Positions 55,875 to 64,000 of a stretch of DNA of 64,000 nucleotides are shown piece by piece. Source of the DNA: Paenirhizobium selenitireducens ATCC BAA-1503 (GTDB taxonomy: Bacteria > Pseudomonadota > Alphaproteobacteria > Rhizobiales > Rhizobiaceae); NCBI RefSeq assembly GCF_000518785.1, contig NZ_JAEG01000016.1:1-64000 (forward strand), given 5' to 3'. A program made the position numbers and the translations under genes. Numbering within the stretch: the first letter of the stretch is position 1; each line of letters begins with the position of its first letter. The notes beneath the pieces are model-generated. The model did not search any database. It had not been told where the DNA came from and saw only the letters and a program-made list of their open reading frames with translations.

Positions 55875-55890
55875 TGTCGGGTTTTCGACA
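55875..55890. promoter_or_regulatory. NifA upstream activator sequence for fixA
   Basis: TGTCGGGTTTTCGACA matches TGT-N10-ACA, roughly 75 bp upstream of the fixA -24 element. It lies between nifW and fixA. Confidence 0.83.
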
Positions 55891-55992
55891 ATGTCGCGTC
55901 GGGTGCCGGCAAGAAGGCGATCCGGATTTTCGCTCCGTGCCGAAGGCGGACGAAAAAAGGCGGCCGGCCGAGGGGGAGCGAAGGGCCGTCGG

Positions 55993-56376
55993 CTATTGAT
56001 CGGCAAAGGGCTTCAGGGCCGTTTCCAACGAGACGAAGGCTCCGCGCCTCTCGGCGGGTTTGTCCGGGTCGTGATCCTTCAGGACCTTGAAGATGCGCTG
56101 GGAGAGGGGCGACGCGGACTCGAAATCGGAATAGGCACGTTCCAGCGTCGAGCGGGCGCGGGCGGCAATCACCCGGTCGGGAAGGCCCTCGAAATCCTCC
56201 TCGGCAACATATTGCCCCATGCGCTTGAGGATGTGCAGGCGCGCGACGTTCAGCACCTTGGCGTCGTAGAGAATGCCGAGCGTGTGGAAGAAGTCTTCCG
56301 CCGACGACAGGCCGCGCAGGCGTTCGAGAATGTTGTCGACCTCGATCGGGCGCGAATTGGACGAGCAGTCACTCAT
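55993..56376 (-). CDS. nifW: Nitrogenase-stabilizing/protective protein NifW
   Basis: A 127-residue protein with the NifW core [33 protein letters not shown] and [14 protein letters not shown]. NifW binds the MoFe protein and is thought to aid its maturation or protect it from oxygen. It overlaps the nifP stop by 8 bp, and is the last gene of the iscN-nfu-nifSVPW operon. Confidence 0.93.
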   Translation of the reverse strand: MSDCSSNSRPIEVDNILERLRGLSSAEDFFHTLGILYDAKVLNVARLHILKRMGQYVAEEDFEGLPDRVIAARARSTLERAYSDFESASPLSQRIFKVLKDHDPDKPAERRGAFVSLETALKPFADQ

Positions 56377-57175
56377 GTTGAGCTCCCTGTGGCTGGTGAG
56401 AATTACGGGTGGCCGGGACGCTGGGACTGGCTTCCGGCCGGCGATTGAGCTGCGCCTGCAGGTGGGCGAGGCGCACTTCGAGGAAGTCGAGACGGTCGAT
56501 CAGGGCCGATACCGCATCCCCCACCGGGTCCGGCATCAGGTGGTGATCGAGATCGATGCGGCCGTGGCCGAGCCGGCGGCGCTCTTCGGCGGGCCGCACG
56601 ATCTTTCCGGGAATGCCGATTACCGTCATGCCGGGCGGGACATCGTCGACGACGACGGAATTCGCGCCCACGCGACAGCCGGCACCGACGACGATGGGAC
56701 CGAGGATCTTGGCGCCCGCCCCGACCAGAACGCCGCCCATCAAAGTCGGGTGGCGTTTGCCTGGGGACCATGACGTGCCACCAAGGGTCACGCCGTGATA
56801 GAGCGTGACATCGTCGCCGATCTCAGTCGTCTCGCCGATCACCACGCCGGCGCCGTGGTCGATGAAGAAGCGCTCCCCGATCGCGGCTCCGGGGTGAATG
56901 TCGATATTGGTGAGCAGTCTCGACAGCCAGGAGAGAAAGCGGGCAGGGAAGCGCAACCCCTTTTGCCACAGGCGGTGGGAAATCCGATGCCAGATGATGG
57001 CGTGCACGCCGGGATAGGTGAGTAGTATCTCGAAAGTGAAACGTGCGGCGGGGTCGCGAGCCTTCACGCAGGCGATGTCTGCACGGACCATGGCAAGGGC
57101 GCCCTTCCGGCGGGGCGGATCGGGCTCCCGTCGGGGGCGCGACCGGTTGGTGGACGTCAACATGACGAACGACAT
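56369..57175 (-). CDS. nifP: Serine O-acetyltransferase NifP (CysE-like)
   Basis: A 268-residue enzyme that makes O-acetylserine for cysteine synthesis. The left-handed beta-helix of hexapeptide repeats runs from about residue 93 ([43 protein letters not shown]) to 200, including the catalytic His in FIDHGAG. It raises cysteine supply for Fe-S cluster formation in nif regulons. The start at 57175 lies 19 bp inside the nifV end with GGGG seven bases upstream; residues 1-28 are non-conserved, so 57091 is possible. Confidence 0.9.
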   Translation of the reverse strand: MSFVMLTSTNRSRPRREPDPPRRKGALAMVRADIACVKARDPAARFTFEILLTYPGVHAIIWHRISHRLWQKGLRFPARFLSWLSRLLTNIDIHPGAAIGERFFIDHGAGVVIGETTEIGDDVTLYHGVTLGGTSWSPGKRHPTLMGGVLVGAGAKILGPIVVGAGCRVGANSVVVDDVPPGMTVIGIPGKIVRPAEERRRLGHGRIDLDHHLMPDPVGDAVSALIDRLDFLEVRLAHLQAQLNRRPEASPSVPATRNSHQPQGAQHE

Positions 57176-58350
57176 GGCTGTCCCCTTGGTTCAGAGAGAT
57201 CCGCCTGGATCTGGTCGAATAGGTGTACGAGCTGGGCCACCGGCACCGTCGCCTTGGTTGCGACCGCCAACCTGCGAACCTGTGCAAGCAGGATTTCCAG
57301 GATTTCCCGGTCGGCGTACCGCCCGCGCTGTTCAAGCACATGGGCAAGCGCTGCCGTACCGGAGTGTTTGCCGATGGCGATGCTGTGGTCGCGGCCGAAT
57401 TCTGCCGGGTCCAGGCCCTGGTAGGTGAGGCGATTGCCTAGCAGACCGGCGACGTGAATGCCGGATTCGTGGGTGAACACATTGCAGCCGGTGATCGGTT
57501 TGGCTGGCGGCAAGGTTTGCCGCGCGCATTGCGCGACGAAGGCGGCAAGGCCCGGAAGGGCTGCCAGATCCAGCCCGGTGGGGACGCCGTGCATGATCTG
57601 CAATACGGCTGAGACTTCTTCCAGAGGTGCGTTGCCGGCCCGTTCACCGAGTCCCGACACCGTGACGGAAAGATGGCGGGCGCCCGCCCGGTAAGCGGCG
57701 ACCGAATTGGCGGTGGCAAGGCCAAAATCGTTGTGGGCGTGGAATTCGAGCGGTATGGGCGCATGCCTGGCAAGCGGTTCGATCAGCGCCAAGGTTGAAA
57801 ACGGATCGAGAATGCCGACCGTGTCGGCCAGTCGGACGCGCTCGGCGCCGGCGCTGGCGGCAATCTCGATGACGTCCGACAGATGGGCCGGATCGGCGCG
57901 CGAGGCATCCTCGCACCCGACCGCGACGGAAAGCCCGAGCCTTGCCGCCTTGCGTACCATGGTGTCCACGCGCGAAAGCGCCTCTGCCCGGCCGATCCCG
58001 AGCTTGGCCTGGAGCTGCAGATCGGAGGATGGCAGGGAGAGGTTGACCGCCGAGACGCCGCTACGAACCGCCGCGTCGAGATCCGGTTCGCTCATGCGGC
58101 ACCAGGCCATCACGCGCATCGGCAGATTGAGCGACACGACGGCGCGGATTGCGGCAATTTCGTCTTCGCCCATGGCCGGGGTCCCGACCTCGATCTCAGG
58201 AACGCCCGCGGCGGCGAGCGCCTCGGCTATTCCGAGTTTCTCGGAAAGCGAGAAGGCGACGCCGGGAGCCTGTTCACCGTCGCGCATCGTCGTGTCGTTC
58301 AGGAGGACAGCTGGCCTCGGGGCCATGGGGGTGAACTTGCTCTCAGGCAT
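57157..58350 (-). CDS. nifV: Homocitrate synthase NifV
   Basis: A 397-residue enzyme that condenses acetyl-CoA with 2-oxoglutarate to homocitrate, the organic ligand of FeMo-co. The metal/active-site motif [17 protein letters not shown] and [16 protein letters not shown] are intact; [17 protein letters not shown] is the C-terminal HMGL-type signature. The start at 58350 overlaps the nifS stop by 8 bp; 58326 (MAPRPAVLL) is an alternative. Many strictly symbiotic rhizobia lack nifV and rely on plant homocitrate. Confidence 0.94.
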   Translation of the reverse strand: MPESKFTPMAPRPAVLLNDTTMRDGEQAPGVAFSLSEKLGIAEALAAAGVPEIEVGTPAMGEDEIAAIRAVVSLNLPMRVMAWCRMSEPDLDAAVRSGVSAVNLSLPSSDLQLQAKLGIGRAEALSRVDTMVRKAARLGLSVAVGCEDASRADPAHLSDVIEIAASAGAERVRLADTVGILDPFSTLALIEPLARHAPIPLEFHAHNDFGLATANSVAAYRAGARHLSVTVSGLGERAGNAPLEEVSAVLQIMHGVPTGLDLAALPGLAAFVAQCARQTLPPAKPITGCNVFTHESGIHVAGLLGNRLTYQGLDPAEFGRDHSIAIGKHSGTAALAHVLEQRGRYADREILEILLAQVRRLAVATKATVPVAQLVHLFDQIQADLSEPRGQPCRSSC

Positions 58351-59533
58351 GGACGGAATCGGATGTTTGATGGTGGGAAGGGCGGGAAGCCGGCTGTCGC
58401 AGCCTTTCGACGATCCGCGGCATGACGGCCAGCACCCGATCGATCTCGGCGTCGCCGGTGTCGCGCGACAGGGAAAAGCGCAGGGCGCCATACAGGAACC
58501 GGGGCGGCACCTGCATGGCGATCAGCACATGGCTCGGTTCCATCGTGCCCGAGGCGCAGGCCGAACCGGACGAACAGGCAATGCCCTCGCGTCCCAGAAG
58601 CGTCAGAAGCGCATCGCTTTCGACGTCCTCGAAGGCGATATTGCAGGTGTTTGCAATCCGCGCCATCGGAGGGCCGTTGATCCGGGTGCCGGCGATTGAG
58701 CGTTGCAGGCACTGTTCGAGGCGGTCGCGAAGCGCCGCGATGCGGGGTGTTTCTGACGCCAGAGCGTCCATCGCAAGCTGAGCAGCCTTTCCCAAACCAA
58801 TAATGCCCGGAACGTTTTCCGTACCGGCGCGGCGGGCCCGCTCCTGGCGGCCGCCCTCAATCAGCGACACGAAGGGCGTGCCGTTTCGGACATAGAGCGC
58901 GCCGACACCTTTCGGGCCATGAAGTTTGTGGGCGGAGAGCGATAGCATGTCGATCGCCGTCGTCCTGAGATCGATCGGTAGCCTGCCGGCGGCCTGGACG
59001 GCATCCGTGTGGAAGAGCGCCCCGGCCGCCTTTGCCATCAGTGCCAGTTCGGCAACCGGCAGGACGGCGCCGGTCTCGTTGTTGGCCCAAAGGACCGAGA
59101 CGATGGCCGTGTGCTCCGACAGCGCTGCCCGATAGGCGTCGATGTCCAGCCTGCCGCACCCGTCTACCGGGATGCGGTGGATCCTGGTACCACGGCTCGT
59201 CTCGAGGCGGCGACACAGCGTCAGGATCGCCGGGTGTTCGACGGCGGATACAACGACTTCGTCGCGGTGCGGAACCGCCTGCAGCGCCGACAGGATCGCG
59301 GTGTTGTCGCTTTCCGTGCCTCCCGAGGTGAAGACGATTTCGTTGTCATGGGCCGCCCCCACCAGGCTCCGCACCTGCTCGCGCGCCGTCCTGATGCCCT
59401 TTGCCACGTCGGTGCCGATCCCATGTGCGGAGGATGGATTGCCGAAGCACTCGCTGAAATAGGGCAGCATTGCTTCGACGACCGCCGGATCGGTTCGGGT
59501 CGTGGCATTGTTGTCGAGATAGACTGGCCACAT
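58343..59533 (-). CDS. nifS: Cysteine desulfurase NifS
   Basis: A 396-residue PLP enzyme that releases sulfur from cysteine for nitrogenase Fe-S clusters. It starts [16 protein letters not shown]; the PLP Lys is in [12 protein letters not shown], and the catalytic Cys in [12 protein letters not shown]. It is 12 bp after the Nfu-type gene, within one operon. Confidence 0.96.
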   Translation of the reverse strand: MWPVYLDNNATTRTDPAVVEAMLPYFSECFGNPSSAHGIGTDVAKGIRTAREQVRSLVGAAHDNEIVFTSGGTESDNTAILSALQAVPHRDEVVVSAVEHPAILTLCRRLETSRGTRIHRIPVDGCGRLDIDAYRAALSEHTAIVSVLWANNETGAVLPVAELALMAKAAGALFHTDAVQAAGRLPIDLRTTAIDMLSLSAHKLHGPKGVGALYVRNGTPFVSLIEGGRQERARRAGTENVPGIIGLGKAAQLAMDALASETPRIAALRDRLEQCLQRSIAGTRINGPPMARIANTCNIAFEDVESDALLTLLGREGIACSSGSACASGTMEPSHVLIAMQVPPRFLYGALRFSLSRDTGDAEIDRVLAVMPRIVERLRQPASRPSHHQTSDSVHA

Positions 59534-59545
59534 CCCACGGCTCCT

Positions 59546-59941
59546 TCAGTTGACCGGGATGACGCGGAGCGGCATGCCGATGGCCTCGATCAGCTTCTGG
59601 CGGACGCCGTGGATGGTGACGGAGGCCAGCTGGCAGCCGACACAGGCGCCGGAGAGCCGTATGTAGACGGCATCGCCCTCCAACTTGACCAACTGGCAGT
59701 CGCCGCCGTCCCGCTGCAGGTTGGGACGGATGGCTTCGAGCGCCGCCTCGATCAGCGGCCGGCGGCGCGCCAGGAGCGCGGCCCGCATGCCCTGCGCGCC
59801 AGGGTCGGCCACCTCGGCAGCTGCCAGTGGCGACATCGGGTCCTCGCCGCCGATCACTTGTGGCTTCGTCGCCGGCCTGGCGGGGCGGGCCTTCAATCCG
59901 TCGAACAGCGTGACGCGGGCCGACTGGCTTTGATCCTGCAT
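59546..59941 (-). CDS. Nfu-domain scaffold protein (NifU C-terminal domain only)
   Basis: A 131-residue protein from MQDQSQSARVTLFDGL. The C-terminal 75 residues form an Nfu domain with the cluster-binding CVGC motif: IRPNLQRDGGDCQLVKLEG, then SGACVGCQLASVTIHGVRQKL. The N-terminal half of full NifU (IscU-like scaffold and central 2Fe-2S domain) is absent; the first 50 residues show no known fold. Seen also in other rhizobial nif clusters as a short NifU. It sits between iscN and nifS. Confidence 0.88.
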   Translation of the reverse strand: MQDQSQSARVTLFDGLKARPARPATKPQVIGGEDPMSPLAAAEVADPGAQGMRAALLARRRPLIEAALEAIRPNLQRDGGDCQLVKLEGDAVYIRLSGACVGCQLASVTIHGVRQKLIEAIGMPLRVIPVN

Positions 59942-59954
59942 GATCGTCTCCCTC

Positions 59955-60275
59955 TCAGCCGAACGACTTGCCGCAGGCACATTTGTCCGCAGCGTTCGGA
60001 TTGTCGAAGACGAAGCCCGACGACTCGAGGCCGGTCACGAAATCGACGGTCATGCCGGCCACATGGGGCTGGGAACGGGTGTCGACATAGACCTTGACAC
60101 CGTCGGCATCGATGACGGCGTCGCCGTCTCGCGCCGTCGATTCGAGGCCCATCAAGTACTTGAAGCCGGCACAGCCGCCGGCCTCCACCATGATGCGCAG
60201 GCCCTCGGCCGGCTCGGCTGCCTTCGACAACGCGGATTTGACGGCGGAAACGGCATTCTCAGTCAGGATAATCAT
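59955..60275 (-). CDS. iscN: HesB/IscA-like Fe-S carrier (IscN)
   Basis: A 106-residue A-type Fe-S carrier. The three conserved cysteines are present: EAGGCAGFKYLMGLE and the C-terminal DKCACGKSFG. It is the first gene of the iscN-nfu-nifS-nifV-nifP-nifW operon, the usual iscN position in rhizobia. The start MIILTENAV at 60275 is preferred; MENHT at 60290 is also possible. Confidence 0.92.
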   Translation of the reverse strand: MIILTENAVSAVKSALSKAAEPAEGLRIMVEAGGCAGFKYLMGLESTARDGDAVIDADGVKVYVDTRSQPHVAGMTVDFVTGLESSGFVFDNPNAADKCACGKSFG

Positions 60276-60316
60276 GGTGTGGTTCTCCATCCGGGTGGGA
60301 ATACCCAGACCGCCAT

Positions 60317-60331
60317 GCATCTGCCGTGCCA
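60317..60331 (-). promoter_or_regulatory. Sigma-54 promoter of the iscN-nfu-nifSVPW operon
   Basis: Minus strand TTGGCACGGCAGATGC has GG and GC ten bases apart in a perfect -24 TGGCACG context. It is about 40 bp upstream of iscN. Confidence 0.85.
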
Positions 60332-60376
60332 AGGGAGTTTCCTTTTAAAAAACAGAGAGGTAGTAAGAATCCCCTT

Positions 60377-60392
60377 TGTCGGTTTTGCGACA
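60377..60392. promoter_or_regulatory. NifA upstream activator sequence, iscN-proximal
   Basis: TGTCGGTTTTGCGACA matches TGT-N10-ACA, about 50 bp upstream of the iscN -24 element, and could also act on nifH about 170 bp away. Confidence 0.83.
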
Positions 60393-60452
60393 ACGTCGTC
60401 AATCCGACAGTGACGGGAGGCATCCTACAAAAGCAGGCGCACCTGTCGTGTT

Positions 60453-60468
60453 TGTCATGTCTGCGACA
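60453..60468. promoter_or_regulatory. NifA upstream activator sequence, nifH-proximal
   Basis: TGTCATGTCTGCGACA matches TGT-N10-ACA and lies about 92 bp upstream of the nifH -24 element, the usual enhancer distance. Confidence 0.83.
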
Positions 60469-60558
60469 GATCGATGTCGATGGCGGACCTGCTGCTGTTA
60501 TTTCCTAATATATTGATTTTAAAAGGTTAAATCTTCCGGTTTGCCGAGTTTGGCAAAC

Positions 60559-60573
60559 TGGCACGGCTTTTGA
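60559..60573 (+). promoter_or_regulatory. Sigma-54 promoter of nifHDK, atypical -12
   Basis: TGGCACGGCTTTTGA keeps a perfect -24 (TGGCACG) but has GA instead of GC at -12. The spacing is correct. It is about 90 bp upstream of nifH. Confidence 0.8.
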
Positions 60574-60643
60574 AACGGGATCTGCGGCGGCGGTCAAGCC
60601 TGCCGATCCGGTATCAGCTCGCGGCCTCGCCGCGGTTGCCTAA

Positions 60644-61561
<918 letters not shown>

Positions 61562-61581
61562 CCGGCGCCAAGCGAAACCGG

Positions 61582-61602
61582 GCGCCGGCCTTGACCCGGC
61601 GC
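61582..61602 (+). terminator. Hairpin between nifH and nifD
   Basis: GCGCCGG-CCTTGAC-CCGGCGC forms a seven-base-pair stem 20 bp after the nifH stop, without a T-run. Such hairpins are known to stabilise nifH mRNA or attenuate nifDK. Confidence 0.55.
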
Positions 61603-61657
61603 TCCATTTCAATCCGGCGGATGTGCCGCCATCCTGTTTAAGAAGGGGTCGAACGCC

Positions 61658-63169
61658 ATGAGCCTCGATTATGAAAACGACAGCCAGCTCCACGAGAAAC
61701 TGATAGAGGACGTGCTGTCGCACTATCCCGACAAGACGGCCAAGCGCCGCAAGAAACACCTGAACGTCGCCAAGACGGGCGACGAGGTCGATGCCGAAGA
61801 CGGCAAGCCGCTTTCCGAATGCGACGTGAAGTCGAACATCAAGTCCATTCCGGGTGTCATGACCATCCGCGGCTGTGCCTATGCCGGTTCCAAGGGCGTG
61901 GTCTGGGGCCCCGTCAAGGACATGGTCCATATCTCCCACGGACCTGTCGGCTGCGGCCAGTATTCGTGGTCGCAGCGCCGCAACTACTACATCGGCACGA
62001 CCGGCATCGACACCTTCGTCACCATGCAGTTCACCTCCGACTTCCAGGAGAAGGACATCGTCTTCGGTGGCGACAAGAAGCTCGAAAAGGTCATCGACGA
62101 GATCGAGGCGCTGTTTCCGCTCAACAATGGCGTTACGATCCAGTCCGAATGTCCAATCGGCCTGATCGGCGATGACATCGAAGCGGTGTCGCGCAAGAAG
62201 AAGAAGGAGATCAACAAGACCATCGTGCCCGTGCGTTGCGAAGGCTTCCGTGGCGTGTCGCAGTCGCTGGGCCACCACATCGCCAATGATGCGATCCGCG
62301 ACTGGGTGTTCTCCGGCGAGGACAAGCACGCCGAATTCGAAACCGGCCCTTATGACGTCAACATCATCGGCGACTACAATATCGGCGGCGATGCCTGGGC
62401 TTCCCGCATCCTGCTCGAGGAAATGGGCCTGCGCGTGGTCGGCAACTGGTCGGGCGATGCGACGCTTGCCGAAATCGAGCGGGCGCCGAAGGCCAGGCTC
62501 AACCTCATCCATTGCTACCGTTCGATGAACTACATCTGCCGCCACATGGAAGAGAAATACGGTATCGCCTGGACGGAATACAACTTCTTCGGTCCCTCCC
62601 AGATCGAATCCAGCCTGCGCAAGATCGCCAAGCATTTTGGGCCGGAGATCGAGGCCAATGCCGAAGCCGTCATCGCCAAGTACCGGCCGCTGGTCGATGC
62701 CGTGATCGACCGCTTCCGCCCGCGCCTGCAAGGCAAGACGGTGATGCTCTATGTCGGCGGCCTGCGCCCGCGCCACGTCATCACGGCCTATGAAGACCTC
62801 GGCATGGAAATCGTCGGCACCGGCTACGAGTTCGGCCATAACGACGATTACCAGCGCACCAGCCACTACGTCAAAAGCGGCACGCTGATCTATGACGACG
62901 TCACCGGCTACGAGCTGGAAAAGTTCATCGAGGGCATCCGTCCCGATCTGGTCGGTTCCGGCATCAAGGAAAAGTACCCGGTCCAGAAGATGGGCATCCC
63001 GTTCCGCCAGATGCATTCGTGGGACTATTCCGGCCCCTATCACGGTTATGACGGCTTCGCGATCTTTGCCCGCGACATGGATCTGGCCATCAACAACCCG
63101 GTCTGGGGTCTCTACGACGCACCGTGGAAGAAGAAGGCGCCGGCACCGATGGCGATTGCCGCCGAATGA
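61658..63169 (+). CDS. nifD: Nitrogenase MoFe protein alpha subunit NifD
   Basis: A 503-residue subunit with all expected ligands: P-cluster Cys73 (IRGCAYAGS), Cys99 (GPVGCGQYS) and Cys165 (QSECPIG); FeMo-co Cys286 ([10 protein letters not shown]) and His453 ([12 protein letters not shown]), and the substrate-channel His207 in GHHIAND. Molybdenum-type, not vanadium- or iron-only. Length normal. Confidence 0.99.
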   Translation: MSLDYENDSQLHEKLIEDVLSHYPDKTAKRRKKHLNVAKTGDEVDAEDGKPLSECDVKSNIKSIPGVMTIRGCAYAGSKGVVWGPVKDMVHISHGPVGCGQYSWSQRRNYYIGTTGIDTFVTMQFTSDFQEKDIVFGGDKKLEKVIDEIEALFPLNNGVTIQSECPIGLIGDDIEAVSRKKKKEINKTIVPVRCEGFRGVSQSLGHHIANDAIRDWVFSGEDKHAEFETGPYDVNIIGDYNIGGDAWASRILLEEMGLRVVGNWSGDATLAEIERAPKARLNLIHCYRSMNYICRHMEEKYGIAWTEYNFFGPSQIESSLRKIAKHFGPEIEANAEAVIAKYRPLVDAVIDRFRPRLQGKTVMLYVGGLRPRHVITAYEDLGMEIVGTGYEFGHNDDYQRTSHYVKSGTLIYDDVTGYELEKFIEGIRPDLVGSGIKEKYPVQKMGIPFRQMHSWDYSGPYHGYDGFAIFARDMDLAINNPVWGLYDAPWKKKAPAPMAIAAE

Positions 63170-63211
63170 ACTGCCATTCCCGCTTCGCCTGCGAAACGGG
63201 GATGCCGACAT

Positions 63212-63228
63212 CCGGTCGGTGAGACCGG
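63212..63228 (+). other. Hairpin in the long nifD-nifK gap
   Basis: CCGGTC-GGTGA-GACCGG forms a six-base-pair stem in the 167-bp nifD-nifK gap, which also contains a larger imperfect GAACC…GGTTC structure (about 63235-63270). nifD and nifK are usually closer together. Confidence 0.5.
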
Positions 63229-63336
63229 CGGAATGAACCAGCGCCGGTGGGCCAGCGCCCGTCCGGTTCCTTTAAATGTCTCATATGTCCCAGTGCCGCC
63301 GTATGGCGCGGCCTGCAAGGATGGAGGTGACCCGTC

Positions 63337-64000
63337 ATGCCACAGTCGGCTGAAAAAATACTCGACCACGCCCCGCTCTTCCGCGAGCCCGAATATGTCG
63401 AGATGTTGAAGAACAAGAAGGAAAATTTCGAATGCCCGCATCCGGGCAAATGGGTCGATGACCAGCGCGAATTGACCAAGACCTGGGAATATCGTGAGAA
63501 GAATCTCGCCCGCGAGGCCCTTGTCGTCAATCCCGCCAAGGCCTGTCAGCCGCTCGGCGCGGTTTTTGCCGCCGCCGGGTTTGAGAAGACCATGTCCTTC
63601 GTGCATGGTTCGCAAGGCTGCGTCGCCTATTACCGCTCGCACCTGTCGCGCCACTTCAAGGAGCCGTCGTCCGCCGTCTCCTCGTCGATGACGGAAGATG
63701 CCGCCGTCTTCGGCGGCCTGAAGAACATGATCGACGGGCTTGCCAACACCTACACGCTTTACGAGCCGAAGATGATCGCGGTCTCGACCACCTGTATGGC
63801 GGAAGTCATCGGCGACGACCTGCGCAGCTTCATCGAGAACGCCAAGAACGAGGGTTCCGTACCGGTCGACTACGACGTGCCGTTCGCCCACACGCCGGCC
63901 TTCGTCGGCAGCCATGTCGACGGCTACGACAACATGGTGCGCGGCGTGTTCGAGCATTTCTGGAAGGGCCAGCCGCGCACCGAGATCAAGGGCCGCTTCA
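63337..64000 (+). CDS. nifK: Nitrogenase MoFe protein beta subunit NifK (partial, runs off right edge)
   Basis: The first 221 residues of NifK. P-cluster ligands are Cys70 ([10 protein letters not shown]), Cys95 ([12 protein letters not shown]) and Cys153 ([12 protein letters not shown]). The start [15 protein letters not shown] is preceded by GGATGGAGGTGA. The gene continues beyond the window. Confidence 0.98.
   Translation, partial: MPQSAEKILDHAPLFREPEYVEMLKNKKENFECPHPGKWVDDQRELTKTWEYREKNLAREALVVNPAKACQPLGAVFAAAGFEKTMSFVHGSQGCVAYYRSHLSRHFKEPSSAVSSSMTEDAAVFGGLKNMIDGLANTYTLYEPKMIAVSTTCMAEVIGDDLRSFIENAKNEGSVPVDYDVPFAHTPAFVGSHVDGYDNMVRGVFEHFWKGQPRTEIKGRF

Overview
This window looks like an accessory or plasmid-type region of a rhizobial alphaproteobacterium (Hyphomicrobiales). 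The DNA is GC-rich. The right third carries a nitrogen-fixation island with the rhizobial fixABCX-nifA order and NifA/sigma-54 promoters. The left and middle carry solute-uptake and oxidation operons typical of rhizobial megaplasmids, with decayed IS5 and IS66 elements and a relic of a plasmid-associated gene family (RHE_PE00001/DUF1612) between them. No nod genes, replication genes, tRNA, rRNA or CRISPR array were seen, so I cannot say whether the strain nodulates. A nifV gene (homocitrate synthase) argues that it can make FeMo-co outside a plant.

Layout. 1-6.8 kb (minus): a branched-chain amino-acid-type ABC importer (livKHMGF) followed by an aldehyde dehydrogenase and etfB, which is cut by the window edge. 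7.2-13.6 kb: a GntR/FCD regulator and a YdiJ-type FAD/Fe-S dehydrogenase (minus), divergent from two short-chain dehydrogenases, a small unknown protein and a ProC-like reductase. 13.7-15 kb: an intact IS6-family element abutting the 5' stump of an IS5-family element, then an IS66 tail. 15.2-26.2 kb: a Crp/Fnr regulator, a FecR-domain protein, a CHASE2 adenylate cyclase, two RTX-repeat proteins and their type I secretion ABC and HlyD components; together these look like a cyclic-nucleotide-linked secretion module. 26.2-29.5 kb: IS5 and IS66 remnants and a hipBA-type toxin-antitoxin pair.

29.5-39.6 kb (plus): a Dpp/Opp-type importer (fused two-domain ATPase, binding protein, two permeases) interleaved with a MarR regulator, an SDR, two FAD-dependent amine/amino-acid oxidoreductases and a cupin. 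Similar inverted repeats upstream of the ATPase and of marR suggest one MarR regulon. 39.6-45.5 kb: a LacI regulator divergent from an amino-acid-type binding protein, a fused permease-ATPase, a Gfo/Idh/MocA oxidoreductase and a third FAD oxidoreductase, with two LacI-type half-palindromic sites centred 21 bp apart. The substrates of both operons are unknown. The enzyme sets suggest N-substituted amino acids or opine-like compounds, which is inference only.

45.9-64 kb: the nif/fix island. nifB-fdxN-LRV protein-nifZ-nifT-SIR2-like protein (plus) converges on nifA, which is read from the left-going fixABCX-nifA group. Further right, iscN-nfu-nifS-nifV-nifP-nifW (minus) is divergent from nifHDK (plus, nifK cut by the window edge). 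Each of the four transcription units has a visible sigma-54 -24/-12 element and a TGT-N10-ACA NifA site upstream. The products are the nitrogenase structural proteins, FeMo-co precursor synthesis (NifB, NifV, and NifS with IscN/Nfu for sulfur and Fe-S supply), cysteine supply (NifP), nitrogenase maturation or stabilisation (NifW, NifZ) and electron delivery (FixABCX, FdxN).
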